In this document: one piece after another, positions 39,166 to 50,095 of the stretch
Position numbering within the stretch: the first letter of the stretch is position 1
Layout of the letters: each line of letters starts with the position of its first letter
NCBI RefSeq assembly: GCF_001761485.1
Contig: NC_090771.1
Location: 1,550,001 to 1,614,000, forward strand
From: Yarrowia lipolytica
Lineage: Eukaryota > Ascomycota > Dipodascomycetes > Dipodascales
Reading direction: 5' to 3'
DNA: 64,000 bases
Notes under the pieces: model-generated
Seen by the model: the letters and a program-made list of their open reading frames with translations, nothing else
Databases searched by the model: none
What the model was told of the DNA's origin: nothing
Position numbers and translations under genes: made by a program

Positions 39166-40590
39166 TTACACTTTTTGGGGAATATCAACAGTCTCCTGTT
39201 GAACATGTTCAGATTCATCGCTGCTGCTGCTCAAGGTAGAGTCCACCTCAACAGTGGTCTTCTTGGCAGTTCCGACTCCAGCAATACCTCGTTCCTGGTT
39301 CTCACCAAGCCACGGCTTGTTGTGTTCATTCTGAACAGTACCAGGCAGCATGAAGTAGACAACCTGGCCAATGATGATGAAGACGAATCCAACAGGGTAC
39401 AACCAGAAAACGGTGTATCCAAAGACCTTGATACCGATCAGCAGACCCCAGAAGTTGTTGGTAAGGATACCAATGTTGTAGAAGGCAGCGGAGGACATTC
39501 GGAACAAAATAGGGGCGGTGGTGTAGATAACAAACATGACCAGGGTGAAACCTGCAAACCAGCCTCCCATTTCTCCGGACCACTGTGCATCACGCATATC
39601 CTTTCTGTCGAAAATAGCACATTGGACACCGTTGATGAACATGGCCCAGAATCCCAATTGTCCGACAACTTCGTAGAGAGGTCGCTCTGACACAAGGAAC
39701 TCCTCAAAAGTGTTGGAGATACCGTAGCAAGAGGCACCAATAATGACAAAGATATCACCCTTGACCATATCCTTGGCCTTGTAGTCCTTATCCGTTAGCA
39801 CATCAGAAACGACGACAAGAACCAGACCAGCAATACACACAAAGATACCCACAAGCTGGGCCCATCGGTATCTGACCTTGAGAAAAAAGAAGGACAGAAT
39901 GCAGACCATGACGACGGCCCAACAGTTGAGCAGCTGAGCAGACAGCAGGTTTGTGTATGCAAAAGCCTTGACGATAAAGTAGTTACCCTGGACGTCGGCA
40001 AAGGCCAAGATGAAGAATCTCCAACCGTCTCGAATCAGTAGTTTGAACCACTTGTTCCAGCCGTATCTGTAGATGGTGTAGGGAGTGAACACCACGTTCA
40101 GCAGGCAGTAGTTGACAAACGACTGAAAGGCAGGAACAGACACTCCACCGTTAGCCAGCTTGGAAGAGAAGGTGTTTGTGGCGACAAGACACAGAGCAAG
40201 AATCTGGCCGTGAATGAAAATGATCCAGAAGTGTTTTTCCCACAGGAAATCAAACAAGTGGTGTCGTTTCTTCTTCTCTCCAGATTCTGTGTCGGTGGTA
40301 CCCTCCTCTTCTTCCTCCTGGACGGTGGGTCGCGTTCCGGACGGAGAGAGCACAGAGTCGACCTCTCGGACGTTCTGGCCGAGGTAGTCGTTGTTCTCGT
40401 CGTCAGTCTGGCCCAGGTAGGAAGGGGGAGCCGGGGAATCAGGAACCGACTTCACAGAGTGCTCTTCGGGCTGAATACCGCCCAAAACATCGAAAACGGA
40501 GTCGCTTCCATGCTTATGGATCGCAGACTCGTCCTCAACAAAGATCTCGGACTGCGGCTCCTCTCTAACGGTGATGTTGTCCTTAGACAT
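39166..40590 (-). CDS. SLC35F1/F2-type membrane transporter (DUF914)
   Basis: Encodes 474 residues. A soluble acidic N-terminus (about 1-110) precedes about ten membrane helices (about 125-415), starting at HFWIIFIHGQILALCLVATN, in the drug/metabolite-transporter layout. Landmarks of the SLC35F group are LANGGVSVPAFQSFVNY, DVQGNYFIVKAFAYTNLLS, and GDIFVIIGASCYGISNTFEEF, the last with the N-x-x-E-E pair typical of the group. The acidic Ser-rich C-terminal tail is cytosolic. Substrate is not known for the fungal members; the family is related to nucleotide-sugar carriers but no substrate motif proves this. Confidence 0.88.
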   Translation of the reverse strand: MSKDNITVREEPQSEIFVEDESAIHKHGSDSVFDVLGGIQPEEHSVKSVPDSPAPPSYLGQTDDENNDYLGQNVREVDSVLSPSGTRPTVQEEEEEGTTDTESGEKKKRHHLFDFLWEKHFWIIFIHGQILALCLVATNTFSSKLANGGVSVPAFQSFVNYCLLNVVFTPYTIYRYGWNKWFKLLIRDGWRFFILAFADVQGNYFIVKAFAYTNLLSAQLLNCWAVVMVCILSFFFLKVRYRWAQLVGIFVCIAGLVLVVVSDVLTDKDYKAKDMVKGDIFVIIGASCYGISNTFEEFLVSERPLYEVVGQLGFWAMFINGVQCAIFDRKDMRDAQWSGEMGGWFAGFTLVMFVIYTTAPILFRMSSAAFYNIGILTNNFWGLLIGIKVFGYTVFWLYPVGFVFIIIGQVVYFMLPGTVQNEHNKPWLGENQERGIAGVGTAKKTTVEVDSTLSSSSDESEHVQQETVDIPQKV

Positions 40591-41828
40591 GTTGGATGCT
40601 GGCTGGGGTGGTTATTAGTAAGCGAATAAAAGGCGACCGTTGCGGAATAATAGCGCTGGCAAGAGTTCTAGTATGCAAAACACGAAAGTAGAACACTTGA
40701 AAGGTCAATCGTGTTTATTGTGGTTACCGTAGGTCGGTTGATGAAGTGTTGCAAGAAGAGGAAAAAAAATCATGGAAAAAAGTATAGATCCTTAATTAAA
40801 GTGTGCCTTGTGCTCCCAAAGGGAGTGCCGTGGGAAGACAGACGGGAGCGCTTATTTAATGTCCCAACCAATATAAGCGATACTGTGCGCAATCCATGTA
40901 TAGACCACGAGGGCTACGGGTACGAGTATTGCAAGTAGATCATACGACTTTCTTACAGGAGGCATTCAAGGCCATTTACAAACAATTTCAAGAGTATCTG
41001 TAGCGCTACTGGTACTATTCGCCATTCGCCAAGTGTCACACACCTTCGGTTGACGTTAATGAGACAAAAGACAAAGGCTTTTCACTCAAGGTTGGGAGAG
41101 AGAAACGTGGTTGTGGGAAGAAGTTGGACGGTCTATGAGCTGTTCCACACTGATGGGATCAGCCAGGCTGAAGATTCATCTACGAAGCAGCAGTGGTTGC
41201 ATGGATCCCTGGTATTGCGTGAAGCTGTATCTGAATGGGCTGCTTCATCTACGTACACACTAAGGCATATTGTCGTCCTGTCACAGTAACCGTCGACGTT
41301 GACATTTGAGGGTCAGATCTGGTTGTGTCTAAGACTTTCTAAAAATCGTTTCCACCATTAGCTACTGTTCTCCTACTTGTAGCATGAGCTTGTGCTTATG
41401 TATTTTTAGTGCCGTGGGTCGTACACCACTGGAGAAACTGTGGGGTAATCGCAGAGAAAAGTCATAGATTGTTGTTACAACAGTTGACATGGAGGTCTGT
41501 CATTATCCGAACCTCCTATTGAGACTAAATATGGAGATGTCTTTAGATCAGATGTTTCTAAGAGATCCAAGCGTTTGGTTTCGGCTACTCCAGAAGGGTC
41601 CAATAACCATCCCGTAAATGCTACCAGACAGAGAGGTATTATTAACTCAACAAAACGGAGATCTTCTTAATGGATACTAGAACACCTCGCGGTTCTGGTA
41701 TAACCACTCCTCATCCATCTCAACTATTCCATATGATTTACAATTACGCTATTTCGCTCAATACATACGCGCGAGTGGTGACCATGATGGTTGTCCACTT
41801 TCTTGGACAATCGACTTCAGTCAATCGT
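40591..41828. other. Intergenic region, no supported gene
   Basis: About 1.2 kb between SLC35F-type and MTD1. Forward frames at 40711-40938 and 41050-41289 lack coding character. TACTTGTAGC occurs near 41380. Confidence 0.45.
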
Positions 41829-42806
41829 CTATTCTTCAACCTTGGCCTTCTTGGCCTCCTTCTCCTTGATTTCCTCTTGTCGGATGACCTTGTTGTTGAT
41901 CAGACGCAGCAGGTTTCGCAGCAACATGGAGATGGTCACCTTGCCAATAGAGGGCACGTAGAGGGCAGCCCGCTCCTTGACGGAGGGGTCAAAGTTCTTC
42001 TCTGAGGAGAAGTTGATGCACACGGCTCCGTATCGAACCCACTCGGTGGGGAACTTGTAGCTGGCGGAAGGAACTCCGGTGATGATGACGTCAGAGACAG
42101 CAGCACACTTTTGAATATCCATATCCTTGACGTCCTCGACGTTGTGTCGCTTGAGAGACAGACCCTCGCCTCGAGTGAATTTCTGGATGCCGGTGATGTC
42201 GCACGAGTAGACAATGGCTCCATCGTTGGCCAGCAGAGCAGCCAAAGGTCGGCCGACAATCTCGGATCGGTTGACGACCGTCACAGTCTTGCCGTACAGC
42301 CTGTTTCCGTAGGGAAGAACAGCGTTGTAGACACCCAGGTGCTCGAGAATCTTGACAATTGCCAGAGGAGTACATGGCAGAATGGACTTCTGCCGGTCCT
42401 CAGGAGCATCCAAAAACCGCACATTGTGGTACAGGTTCTTGATGAAGATGTGGGACAGACCCTCCACATCCTTGTCGGGCGACATGAGCTGCTGAATGTA
42501 CGAATCCTGGCCGGGTCCAAATACGGGAAAGTACACCATCATACCGTCGACCTCATCGTCATTGTTGGCAGTCACAATGGCCTCCTCCAGATCCTCCTTG
42601 TCCAGCACCCGCAAGTCGTACTCAAAGCCCAGGCTCTCGGATGTCTTGCCGGTCCAATCTGCGTACATCTTGGCGGCGGGATCATTGTTGGCCAGAAATC
42701 CTACCAGCCTGGGCTTTCGGCCCAGCTGAGACACTCCGTTTTCCACCTCCTCGGTGAAGGGCTTAGCGATGGTCGACGCCAGAATAGTCTTGCAAGGAAG
42801 GGACAT
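41829..42806 (-). CDS. MTD1: NAD-dependent methylenetetrahydrofolate dehydrogenase
   Basis: Encodes 325 residues (yeast Mtd1 is 320). It oxidises 5,10-methylene-THF to methenyl-THF with NAD in the cytosol, feeding purine synthesis. Conserved segments are DPAAKMYADWTGKTSESLG (folate-site Lys54 region), VDGMMVYFPVFGPGQD, DKDVEGLSHIF, ILPCTPLAIVKILEHLG, and VVNRSEIVGRPLAALLANDGA, the NAD-site loop shared with FolD. The NAD preference is inferred from the closeness to Mtd1 rather than to the NADP trifunctional enzymes. The C-terminus is Lys/Glu-rich. Single exon. Confidence 0.95.
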   Translation of the reverse strand: MSLPCKTILASTIAKPFTEEVENGVSQLGRKPRLVGFLANNDPAAKMYADWTGKTSESLGFEYDLRVLDKEDLEEAIVTANNDDEVDGMMVYFPVFGPGQDSYIQQLMSPDKDVEGLSHIFIKNLYHNVRFLDAPEDRQKSILPCTPLAIVKILEHLGVYNAVLPYGNRLYGKTVTVVNRSEIVGRPLAALLANDGAIVYSCDITGIQKFTRGEGLSLKRHNVEDVKDMDIQKCAAVSDVIITGVPSASYKFPTEWVRYGAVCINFSSEKNFDPSVKERAALYVPSIGKVTISMLLRNLLRLINNKVIRQEEIKEKEAKKAKVEE

Positions 42807-44139
42807 TGTCGGTCAAGAGACGGGTAGGTGGTGGATGTTGTTGTTGAAACACAGAGAGAAGACTCTAAGAAAAGAAGAAGAGAAAAAAAAGAGCAAAGTC
42901 GGTCAAAAGTCGGGTCCTGTAAGCTGGGTAAGCGATATGCACCATATCCGCATCCCTCCAGGAAATTTATATATTAAGCTCATGCGTTATGCACAGGTTG
43001 GACCCGGGTCCTGTGGCTATTGGCGGCTTCCTTCGGTGAGATATACAGATATATGTTTGAAAGCTGACACATGTGTGAAATGTAAGTGGAGCCTGAGACT
43101 GGTGAGACACGATGGAGTATCCCCGCTGGTACACCTACAACTAACGATACCTAGCTACTCTATCAGTGCCAGATGCACATAATTCATGTCTCAAAATTGG
43201 GCTCAATTCTTCCGCTTTCCGTTCTTTGTTCGATGCCAAAACCCCCGTATCAAACACCGAAATGAGGTTGAAAATTATCCGGGACCTACTGATGTAACCC
43301 AGGTCTGGGTCGTGATTATATCTACAATACACACATGCTAAGTACAACAGTATTTCTGCATCTTCGCTCTTCTTTTTTTTGCTCCACTGTTGTGAGCTTA
43401 TTACTACTTTACTTCTCTTCTCAACAAGATGTTAACTAAAGGGTGTCTTCTCTAGGAGCTCATATCGATAATCAAGTACTATAAATACAGCCTAATGAAG
43501 TCACCAGACAGTTATTATAGTAACAACTAGAAACGGACATCATGAGACTTTCCACTCGCACAAGACTCTGGTTGGTACTTACAGACAGTCATTCAGATGA
43601 AGGTACTGTAAACCCTATTTATGCCATATCGAAACCGACAGGCTTCAAAATCCCCTCAGGTTTCCAGAAAGAAACCCTTAGTTGTCGGGATAAATGAGGT
43701 GTCACATAGGTGGGCGGTGGTACTATTACAATAGTGTTGTCTTGTTCGTTACAACCTATTTCCACTCCAGATTTTTATCACCACAGGTTATGAGCATTGA
43801 TCACAGGTTATGATCTACAAACTTCACTACAGAGATGTTTCCAGGAAAAGACGCTGGGCCTTCCCCGATCAAGGCACCACTTGCAACTAACCCCCTCCTC
43901 CCCCACTTCCCTGCGCTACCTCCTCTTTCAGCCCTGCGCCCTTATCCAAACTCAATATTAGGCATGCTCAGCTCAACACGACAGCAATACATGGAAACAT
44001 AACATACGACCACAACACACCACCAGATCGTTTCAGCCGACGATAACAACACGTTGAGAATTATTCGACTTTCTCACTCAATACTAACTTACACCCATAT
44101 TCAACGGGGTTGCAAAGCGCCTAAAAAAGCCGTCTCATC
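42807..44139. other. Divergent intergenic region MTD1/GYP1
   Basis: About 1.3 kb with both promoters. A/T tracts lie before MTD1 and a pyrimidine-rich stretch lies at about 43880-43935. No supported gene or RNA. Confidence 0.45.
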
Positions 44140-45903
44140 ATGCCTAAACAGGTGAGTAGATCGACCACAATATCACAATACCTAGGATGGCGGCTGGTCA
44201 TGAAGAAGGACTTCGGGATGAAACTGCGTCACAAGAGGAACAGACTGTGGTATTATTGAGTGCTGGCGAATATCGAGCATTATTTGTGGAATTTCTCACC
44301 CTACGGGTCTGAACATGTCATCCTTGATGAACTTGATATTGGAGATGACACTGAAAACATGTTTCAATACGCCCTTTCACTAGACATGGTGCGACTCACA
44401 AGCTCGCTATGCCCGCATGTACTAACTCAGGAAATGGTCCAACTGGACGGCTCGGAATACATGTTTGGAGAACACGGTGGCCGAGGAACCACAGCACCCA
44501 CTTTTTTCAAACGCCTCACCAGCTACGGATCCAAGACACACAAACATGACGACGTCAAGGTCGTAGGAGCATCTTACTCACACGCTGACAACATGAAGAA
44601 GAACAAAAAGAAGTCCAGCAAAGACAAGGAAGAAGATCCCTCCCGACGAAGCGGTTCATACACCGACCTGGATGACGACTGGGACGCCAACGTCGACAAC
44701 GGATTACGCAACACCCAGGCTGTCAAATGTGTGGAAAATAAGGTCGAGGGATCTGAACGTCCCGACCTGATAAAACGATCCAGCAAAGACGTGTACCCTT
44801 CGATTCGACAGATTTCCGCCAGCAATATCAAGTCGCAGGTGTTTGGCATTCTCCACGACCCCTCTAACTCACTCAATGCCGTTCGGGGAGAATCAGACCT
44901 CTCTGTCAACTCCACACTGAGCAAGAGCGCCCCTACAGACTCCATCAAGCTGGGCAAGTTCAAAACTGTGCTTGCTGCTCCCAATGTGGATATTGGTGAG
45001 CTTAAAAAACTGGCGTGGAGTGGAATTCCCCTCGAACTCAGACCGTTGTCGTGGCAACTGCTGCTGGGATACCTGCCCACAAACTCCGATCGACGAGTCG
45101 ATACCCTTGCCCGAAAACGACAGGAATACAAGGACGGAGTTGAGCATGTTTTCCACAAAGTCGCTCTTGATCAGGCCATGTGGCATCAGATTGAGATTGA
45201 TGTGCCACGTACAAACCCCCACCTGAAGCTGTACGGCTTCCCTGCAACACAGAGATCGCTCGAACGTATCCTGTATCTTTGGGCTGTTCGTCACCCTGCC
45301 AGTGGTTATGTCCAGGGTATCAACGATCTGGTAACGCCTTTCTTCCAAACATTCTTGTCTGCATATATCGATGAAGATGTCGAGTCGTGTGATCCGGCCC
45401 AGTTGCCACGAGAAGTCATGGATGTCGTTGAAGCAGACTCATTCTGGTGTCTCTCCAAGCTGCTAGAAGGTATCCAAGACAACTACGTACATGCGCAACC
45501 CGGTATCCAACGGCAGGTGGCTGGTTTGCGAGACCTGACGTCTCGAATCGACGCCAAGCTCGCTAAACATCTTGAATCTGAGCAGGTGGAGTTCATGCAG
45601 TTCTCCTTCCGGTGGATGAACTGTCTGCTGATGCGAGAGCTGTCTGTCAAAAACACAATCCGAATGTGGGACACATACATGGCTGAGGGCCCCAACGGTT
45701 TCTCAGAGTTTCACGTTTACGTATGTGCAACATTTCTGGTGAGATGGTCGGCTAAGCTGATTCACATGGAGTTCCAGGACATTATGATCTTCCTTCAGAG
45801 CTTACCTACCAAGGACTGGGGTGAGGGAGAAATCGAGCTACTATTGAGTGAAGCCTTCATGTGGCAGAGTCTGTTCAAAAACGCCTCAGCACACTTGAGA
45901 TAG
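44140..45903 (+). CDS. GYP1: Rab GTPase-activating protein Gyp1 (TBC1D22-type), two exons
   Basis: Exon 1 is only MPKQ (44140-44151), then a 279-bp intron from GTGAGT to TACTAACTCAG, and exon 2 44431-45903 in phase 0, giving 494 residues. The exon-2 frame is also open upstream, so a naive start inside the intron would be wrong. Residues about 95-270 are Ser-rich and disordered. The TBC domain (about 210-480) has GIPLELRPLSWQLLLGYLP, HQIEIDVPRTNPHL (arginine finger) and GYVQGINDLVTPFF (YVQG glutamine finger), with the long insertion after it typical of Gyp1. Gyp1 acts on Ypt1 at the Golgi. Confidence 0.93.
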
Positions 45904-46117
45904 AAGGGTAGAAGGGTAGAGTTTGGGTAGAGTACAAATAATTAATGAATAATGACACACTGAAGCCGGGTAGCGTGTATTAAACGAGCTCACATGTCTA
46001 GATAGCCTGGATGTACTTTAGTTACGCCAACACTCGTTACACAGACTCCCAAACAATATACAAACACACCCAAGTCTACGGTATGTACATTGTTTATTCA
46101 TAGATTATAATAAATAT

Positions 46118-46542
46118 TTATACGGAAGAGTGGATCCAAGCAATAGAAACCAGCACATCGACCTTATCATTGGACCACTTGTAGTTCCAAACTCCGTCCT
46201 TTTCTGTGTTCCAGAAACCGCCAGTGCTAGACTTGATGCCTGGTCTGTGATCTGTCACCTCCACTAGCGTGCTGTGAACCAGAAACTTGTATCCCTTGGA
46301 CTCATCCTTGAGTGCGTCGAGGATCTTGGCGATGATCTGGCTGTTCCACTTGGACGTGTCGTTGTGGCTGTATCCCTCTGTGGCCACTACAGATGAAGCG
46401 GCACTGTCGATAATCTCAGTGAGCTTAGACTGAGGCAGGGGCTGTGTTAGTATGTTTGTGACATGTATCACGTGACCCAGTTACTTCCTTCCATACTCAC
46501 CATGTTGCCGTGGAGTTGTTCATGGTTGTTGGTCTTGCTCAT
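46118..46542 (-). CDS. Tctex-type dynein light chain, two exons
   Basis: Exon 1 46501-46542 (MSKTNNHEQLHGNM) and exon 2 46118-46441 join in phase 0 across a 59-bp intron (GTGAGT to TACTAACACAG), giving 121 residues. Family landmarks are KWNSQIIAKILDAL, YKFLVHSTLVEV and the C-terminal WNYKWSNDKVDVLVSIAWIHSSV; the 'W' and VDVLVSI segment form the swapped strands of the Tctex1 dimer. The protein is a light chain of cytoplasmic dynein. Without splicing the second exon would appear to start at a different Met (MIHVTNIL), which lies in the intron. Confidence 0.92.
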
Positions 46543-47024
46543 GGTGACGTGTTGTGTGTGTGCGTGAGATGCTGCGGGAGTGATTTTGGGTTATCGTGAG
46601 TTTGAGGGTGTTTTGTACAAGGGAAAGCGGAGCTGTAGAGGTTTTTATGACTGGAAAGTGTAAAGGATTAGATCAAATCGAGCCAATTGAGGTCAGAGAA
46701 GTTCCCTGATGCTGTTATATTTTTCCTGCCATCCCTCTATAATATGTCGATGTGTATCATGTGGCGACCTACAATAAGTTCCAAGCATGTACATACCCAT
46801 GTGTATAAGTACGTACGATATTACGAGTACGATACCGGTAGCTACAGTATGTACATACGAGTACACTACAAGGCTTGGTAAGCATAGGGCATGCATTGGT
46901 ACTGTAGATGCGTACAGTACATTCCGAACCTGTAAGACACGACACTTTCCCAAGACTGACAATCTCTACTTAGCTAGTCAAAATCAAATCATACCTTGAT
47001 CGTGTCTATATGCTTGTTTATTGC
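46543..47024. other. Intergenic region rich in GTAC words
   Basis: TACAGTATGTACATA lies at 46844-46858 amid several GTACGTAC and GTACATAC words. No gene. Confidence 0.5.
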
Positions 47025-48851
47025 TTACTCGCTAACAACAACCTCCATCAGCTTACCACAGTCATAACTGTCTCCAGTAACAGTGTCCACAATCTTGACA
47101 CCCTCCAAAGAGAATATACCAACTGAAAGAGCCACCATTGTTATATCGGTCTCATAACACTCGTGAGGAGATAGAGGGCCCAGTTTGATGTCGTTGGCAA
47201 GAGCCAGAATACCTGTAGGTTCCAGCGAACCAGCATTATGTGCAGCTTTCAATGCCTGTCTATTGACAACAGGGATGATGTCTCCAGCGAGAACATGGGT
47301 GTCAATGTATCTCTCCTTGGGCTGTACGTACATGGCCATCCGTCGCACAGAACCCGATTTGTTGACCACAAAGACTCGCCACTTGAAGGATTCTCCAACC
47401 TTGACTGATGAGGTTCCAGAGAAGGAGATGACCATACCTGCTAGAGACCGGTTCGTTCGAGGGACATTGACAGTTATGGAAGAGGTGTTTCCCTTGAGAT
47501 AGGGCTGCGAGACCAGAGAAGGGGGCATGTTCTTGCTTCCGTTACTGATACTGGCAGAGTTACTTCTGAGCAGTGAAGCTCCAGGAGGAGAAGCTATGCT
47601 GAAGTCAACTTGGGTGTTCCATGAAGTGGTCACTCGAGGGTTAGCCTTGGCGTCCTTTTCAATAACGGCCTCAGAGTCTAGACAGATTGAAATGGGTCTC
47701 TTGCCAGAGTGCTGCATACCGCTCTTAGTCATGTTTTCCGAGTCTGTCAACTTGTAAGCCATGACGAACGAATCTCCGGGCGAAAATTTGAGGGGCAGGT
47801 TGACCTGACCGAAAGATGCACAATCGCACGATGGCAGAGACACGGATATTTTGTGGATCCATGTTTCAAGCTCACCATTGCATTCCAGCTCCAGAGACAC
47901 AATCAAAGCGTTGTCTACACCTGCAGACTTGGTGGTTCTCAGTCGGAGATTGATGCAGGGAATTATTGAGATTTCCACCATTGCGTAGAGGTTAAGCAGG
48001 TCGTGAGATTGCAGAGCTTCGATTGAAAGACCTCTAGCATGTCCAGAGCGAGGCAAAGACGGGTTGGAGTTTTTCATAGGAGGTGATTTTGCCGATTTAG
48101 TGGCTTCATCATCGCCCACCATTCTCGAATGAGGAATGCTGATACCATCTTGAAGCGTTTCGAAGATGTTTTGTTCAACAGCGTACCCGAATGGCTTGAG
48201 AATCTCTTGGCTAGCGTCCTTGGCCGTCGAGGTCGATGCACTTGTATCTTTGGGGGCCTCTGCCTCGGGGACTAGAGTACTGTTGATTGTGAGTTTGATT
48301 TTGGCCTGTTGGAGTCTGCTTCGTGGGTGCTCCAGCAATGCATGGGATTTCCACACACAGCAGAAATGCTCCTCCTTGTCCTCGCCCAGAAACACAATAT
48401 CTTCCGCTTTGACGATTCCCGAATAGAGCAGAAATGACCGAGCTCTGGGCTCGGGTTTCGTCTCGTTTCCGGTCACATGTGTCTCTACTTCCAGAGACAG
48501 ATGTTCAACTGCCTCTTTGAATGCTTCTAGCGATTGAGGTCCCGAGTGTTCGAGTAGCGGTGGCGATCCCGTAGGTATGTCCAGATGGGTCTGTTTGGGC
48601 GCCTCGGTTGCCCTTGGGCTCCGTACCATGACGTATATGGGGAGGTTTTCATCATAAAAGGTGATAGTTCGTTTCTCACAGCCTTTCAGGTTCTCGAGAA
48701 TATCGTCGCCATCAATGTCGTGTGCGGGCACGTGCACTGTTGCCGCGGCCGTGTTGAGCGCATTCGACAGGTTTTCGCGTGACATATAGTCGATTATGTG
48801 ATGCGTTGACACACGTCTATCGGGATTAATGTGAACACGATGTTCATGCAT
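47025..48851 (-). CDS. TRS65: TRAPPII subunit Trs65
   Basis: Encodes 608 residues. The C-terminal third (about 455-608) is the Trs65 Ig-like domain: LAGMVISFSGTSSVKVGESF, FVVNKSGSVRRMAMYV, ALANDIKLGPLSPHECYETDI and SVGIFSLEGVKIVDTVTGDSYDCG. The middle (about 270-420) forms further beta-rich modules. Trs65 is a fungal subunit that dimerises the TRAPPII exchange factor for Ypt31/32 at the late Golgi. The weakly conserved N-terminus is normal for the family. The start at 48851 is the first ATG after an in-frame stop. Confidence 0.85.
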   Translation of the reverse strand: MHEHRVHINPDRRVSTHHIIDYMSRENLSNALNTAAATVHVPAHDIDGDDILENLKGCEKRTITFYDENLPIYVMVRSPRATEAPKQTHLDIPTGSPPLLEHSGPQSLEAFKEAVEHLSLEVETHVTGNETKPEPRARSFLLYSGIVKAEDIVFLGEDKEEHFCCVWKSHALLEHPRSRLQQAKIKLTINSTLVPEAEAPKDTSASTSTAKDASQEILKPFGYAVEQNIFETLQDGISIPHSRMVGDDEATKSAKSPPMKNSNPSLPRSGHARGLSIEALQSHDLLNLYAMVEISIIPCINLRLRTTKSAGVDNALIVSLELECNGELETWIHKISVSLPSCDCASFGQVNLPLKFSPGDSFVMAYKLTDSENMTKSGMQHSGKRPISICLDSEAVIEKDAKANPRVTTSWNTQVDFSIASPPGASLLRSNSASISNGSKNMPPSLVSQPYLKGNTSSITVNVPRTNRSLAGMVISFSGTSSVKVGESFKWRVFVVNKSGSVRRMAMYVQPKERYIDTHVLAGDIIPVVNRQALKAAHNAGSLEPTGILALANDIKLGPLSPHECYETDITMVALSVGIFSLEGVKIVDTVTGDSYDCGKLMEVVVSE

Positions 48852-49636
48852 GTCGGCTATTAGTGTTCAGGAGAGACGAGAGGATCAGAGGGGAGATGAT
48901 TTGGGTGGTGAGAGTTGAGAGTGCGTGTTAAGAAAGATTTTACGTGCTGTTTATCCAGTGACACTAAGCTCTTTTGCTTATATTTCGATCGGGACAATAT
49001 CACTCAAGTAAGCTGTCCAGTTGTCCTGATCTAGTTGTCAATCTCCTGTTGTTCTTTTATTTAGTTCAACCTTACTTACAACAAATTGTTGATTTTAGTT
49101 AGGGTAAAATCTAGAGCACGCGTATCGTACCAGTACGTCCCAGTAGATTGATCCACACGTCACATGAAGTAGCTGAGCTGACCAACCAATCCCCCACAGC
49201 TTACTACCCCAAGCGCACGTGACTCACGTTGCTGCTGCATCCGCAACCTCTGGATCAGCCTCCACTTCTCAACTCTGCCTTCACTGCCCTCGACGGTCAC
49301 GCTTGCATGTCAACTGCAAAAGCCAATTACACCTCGATTCCACACGATTCCACACTATTCTAGAGCTTGATCAGTCGGGTTATATATAAGCGAGATGACT
49401 CCCTGAATTTCCTCCTCTCAATTACTATCTCTTATTACACACAGTTAGCGTTTGCATCCCCGGCTACTGTAATACCCCCGCACCGAGTCTACCACCATCC
49501 ACACTAACCACCACCATTAGATCAGGGTAACTCTAGAAGGTTCCATTGCTCACACGAACGTCAAAAACGCAGTCGACTAAAACCCACTCTACTTCTCACA
49601 CCACACACCTTTTAAACCACACATTCACAACTAAAC
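48852..49636. other. Divergent promoter region TRS65/MBF1
   Basis: About 785 bp with a TATATATAAG box at 49381-49390, about 255 bp before MBF1. A pyrimidine-rich leader (CACCACACACC) precedes the ATG. No gene. Confidence 0.5.
49381..49390 (+). promoter_or_regulatory. TATA box of MBF1
   Basis: TATATATAAG at 247 bp before the MBF1 ATG; if used, the gene has a leader of about 200 nt. Confidence 0.4.
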
Positions 49637-50095
49637 ATGTCTGACGATTGGGAATCCAAAACTGTTATTGGCTCTCGAGCCCGAGTTGGCGGAGGAGGTC
49701 CTCGAGCCACTGTCGCTAAGACCCAGGCAGAAATCAACGCTGCCATGCGATCCGGTAACGTTCTGTCTACTGACAAGAAGTACGCTTCTGCCAACTCCAA
49801 GGACGGAGGAGACGGACAGCGATTGACCAAGATTGACCGATCTGACGATATCATTGCCCCTCCTAAGGTTGAGGCTTCTGTTGGTAAGGCCATCATCAAG
49901 GGCCGATCCGAAAAGGGTCTGACCCAGAAGGAGCTTGCCGTCAAGATCAACGAGAAGCCCCAGGTGGTCAACGACTACGAGTCTGGACGAGCCCAGCCCA
50001 ACCAGCAGGTTCTCAGCAAGATGGAGCGAGTCCTTGGTATCAAGCTTCGAGGTAAGGACATTGGTCTTCCTCTTGGCCCCAAGGGAAAGAAATAG
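49637..50095 (+). CDS. MBF1: Multiprotein bridging factor 1
   Basis: Encodes 152 residues (yeast Mbf1 is 151). The N-terminal MBF1 domain (about 1-70; [20 protein letters not shown]) binds transcription activators and TBP; the C-terminal Cro/C1-type helix-turn-helix (about 75-135; [40 protein letters not shown] in parts) ends in a Lys-rich tail. Mbf1 couples bZIP activators such as Gcn4 to TBP and also acts at collided ribosomes. Single exon, with strong codon bias consistent with high expression. Confidence 0.97.
   Translation: MSDDWESKTVIGSRARVGGGGPRATVAKTQAEINAAMRSGNVLSTDKKYASANSKDGGDGQRLTKIDRSDDIIAPPKVEASVGKAIIKGRSEKGLTQKELAVKINEKPQVVNDYESGRAQPNQQVLSKMERVLGIKLRGKDIGLPLGPKGKK

Noticed and set aside
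41050-41289. 79-codon forward frame upstream of SLC35F-type gene
   Set aside because: No family match, and it lies in an ordinary promoter-sized spacer.
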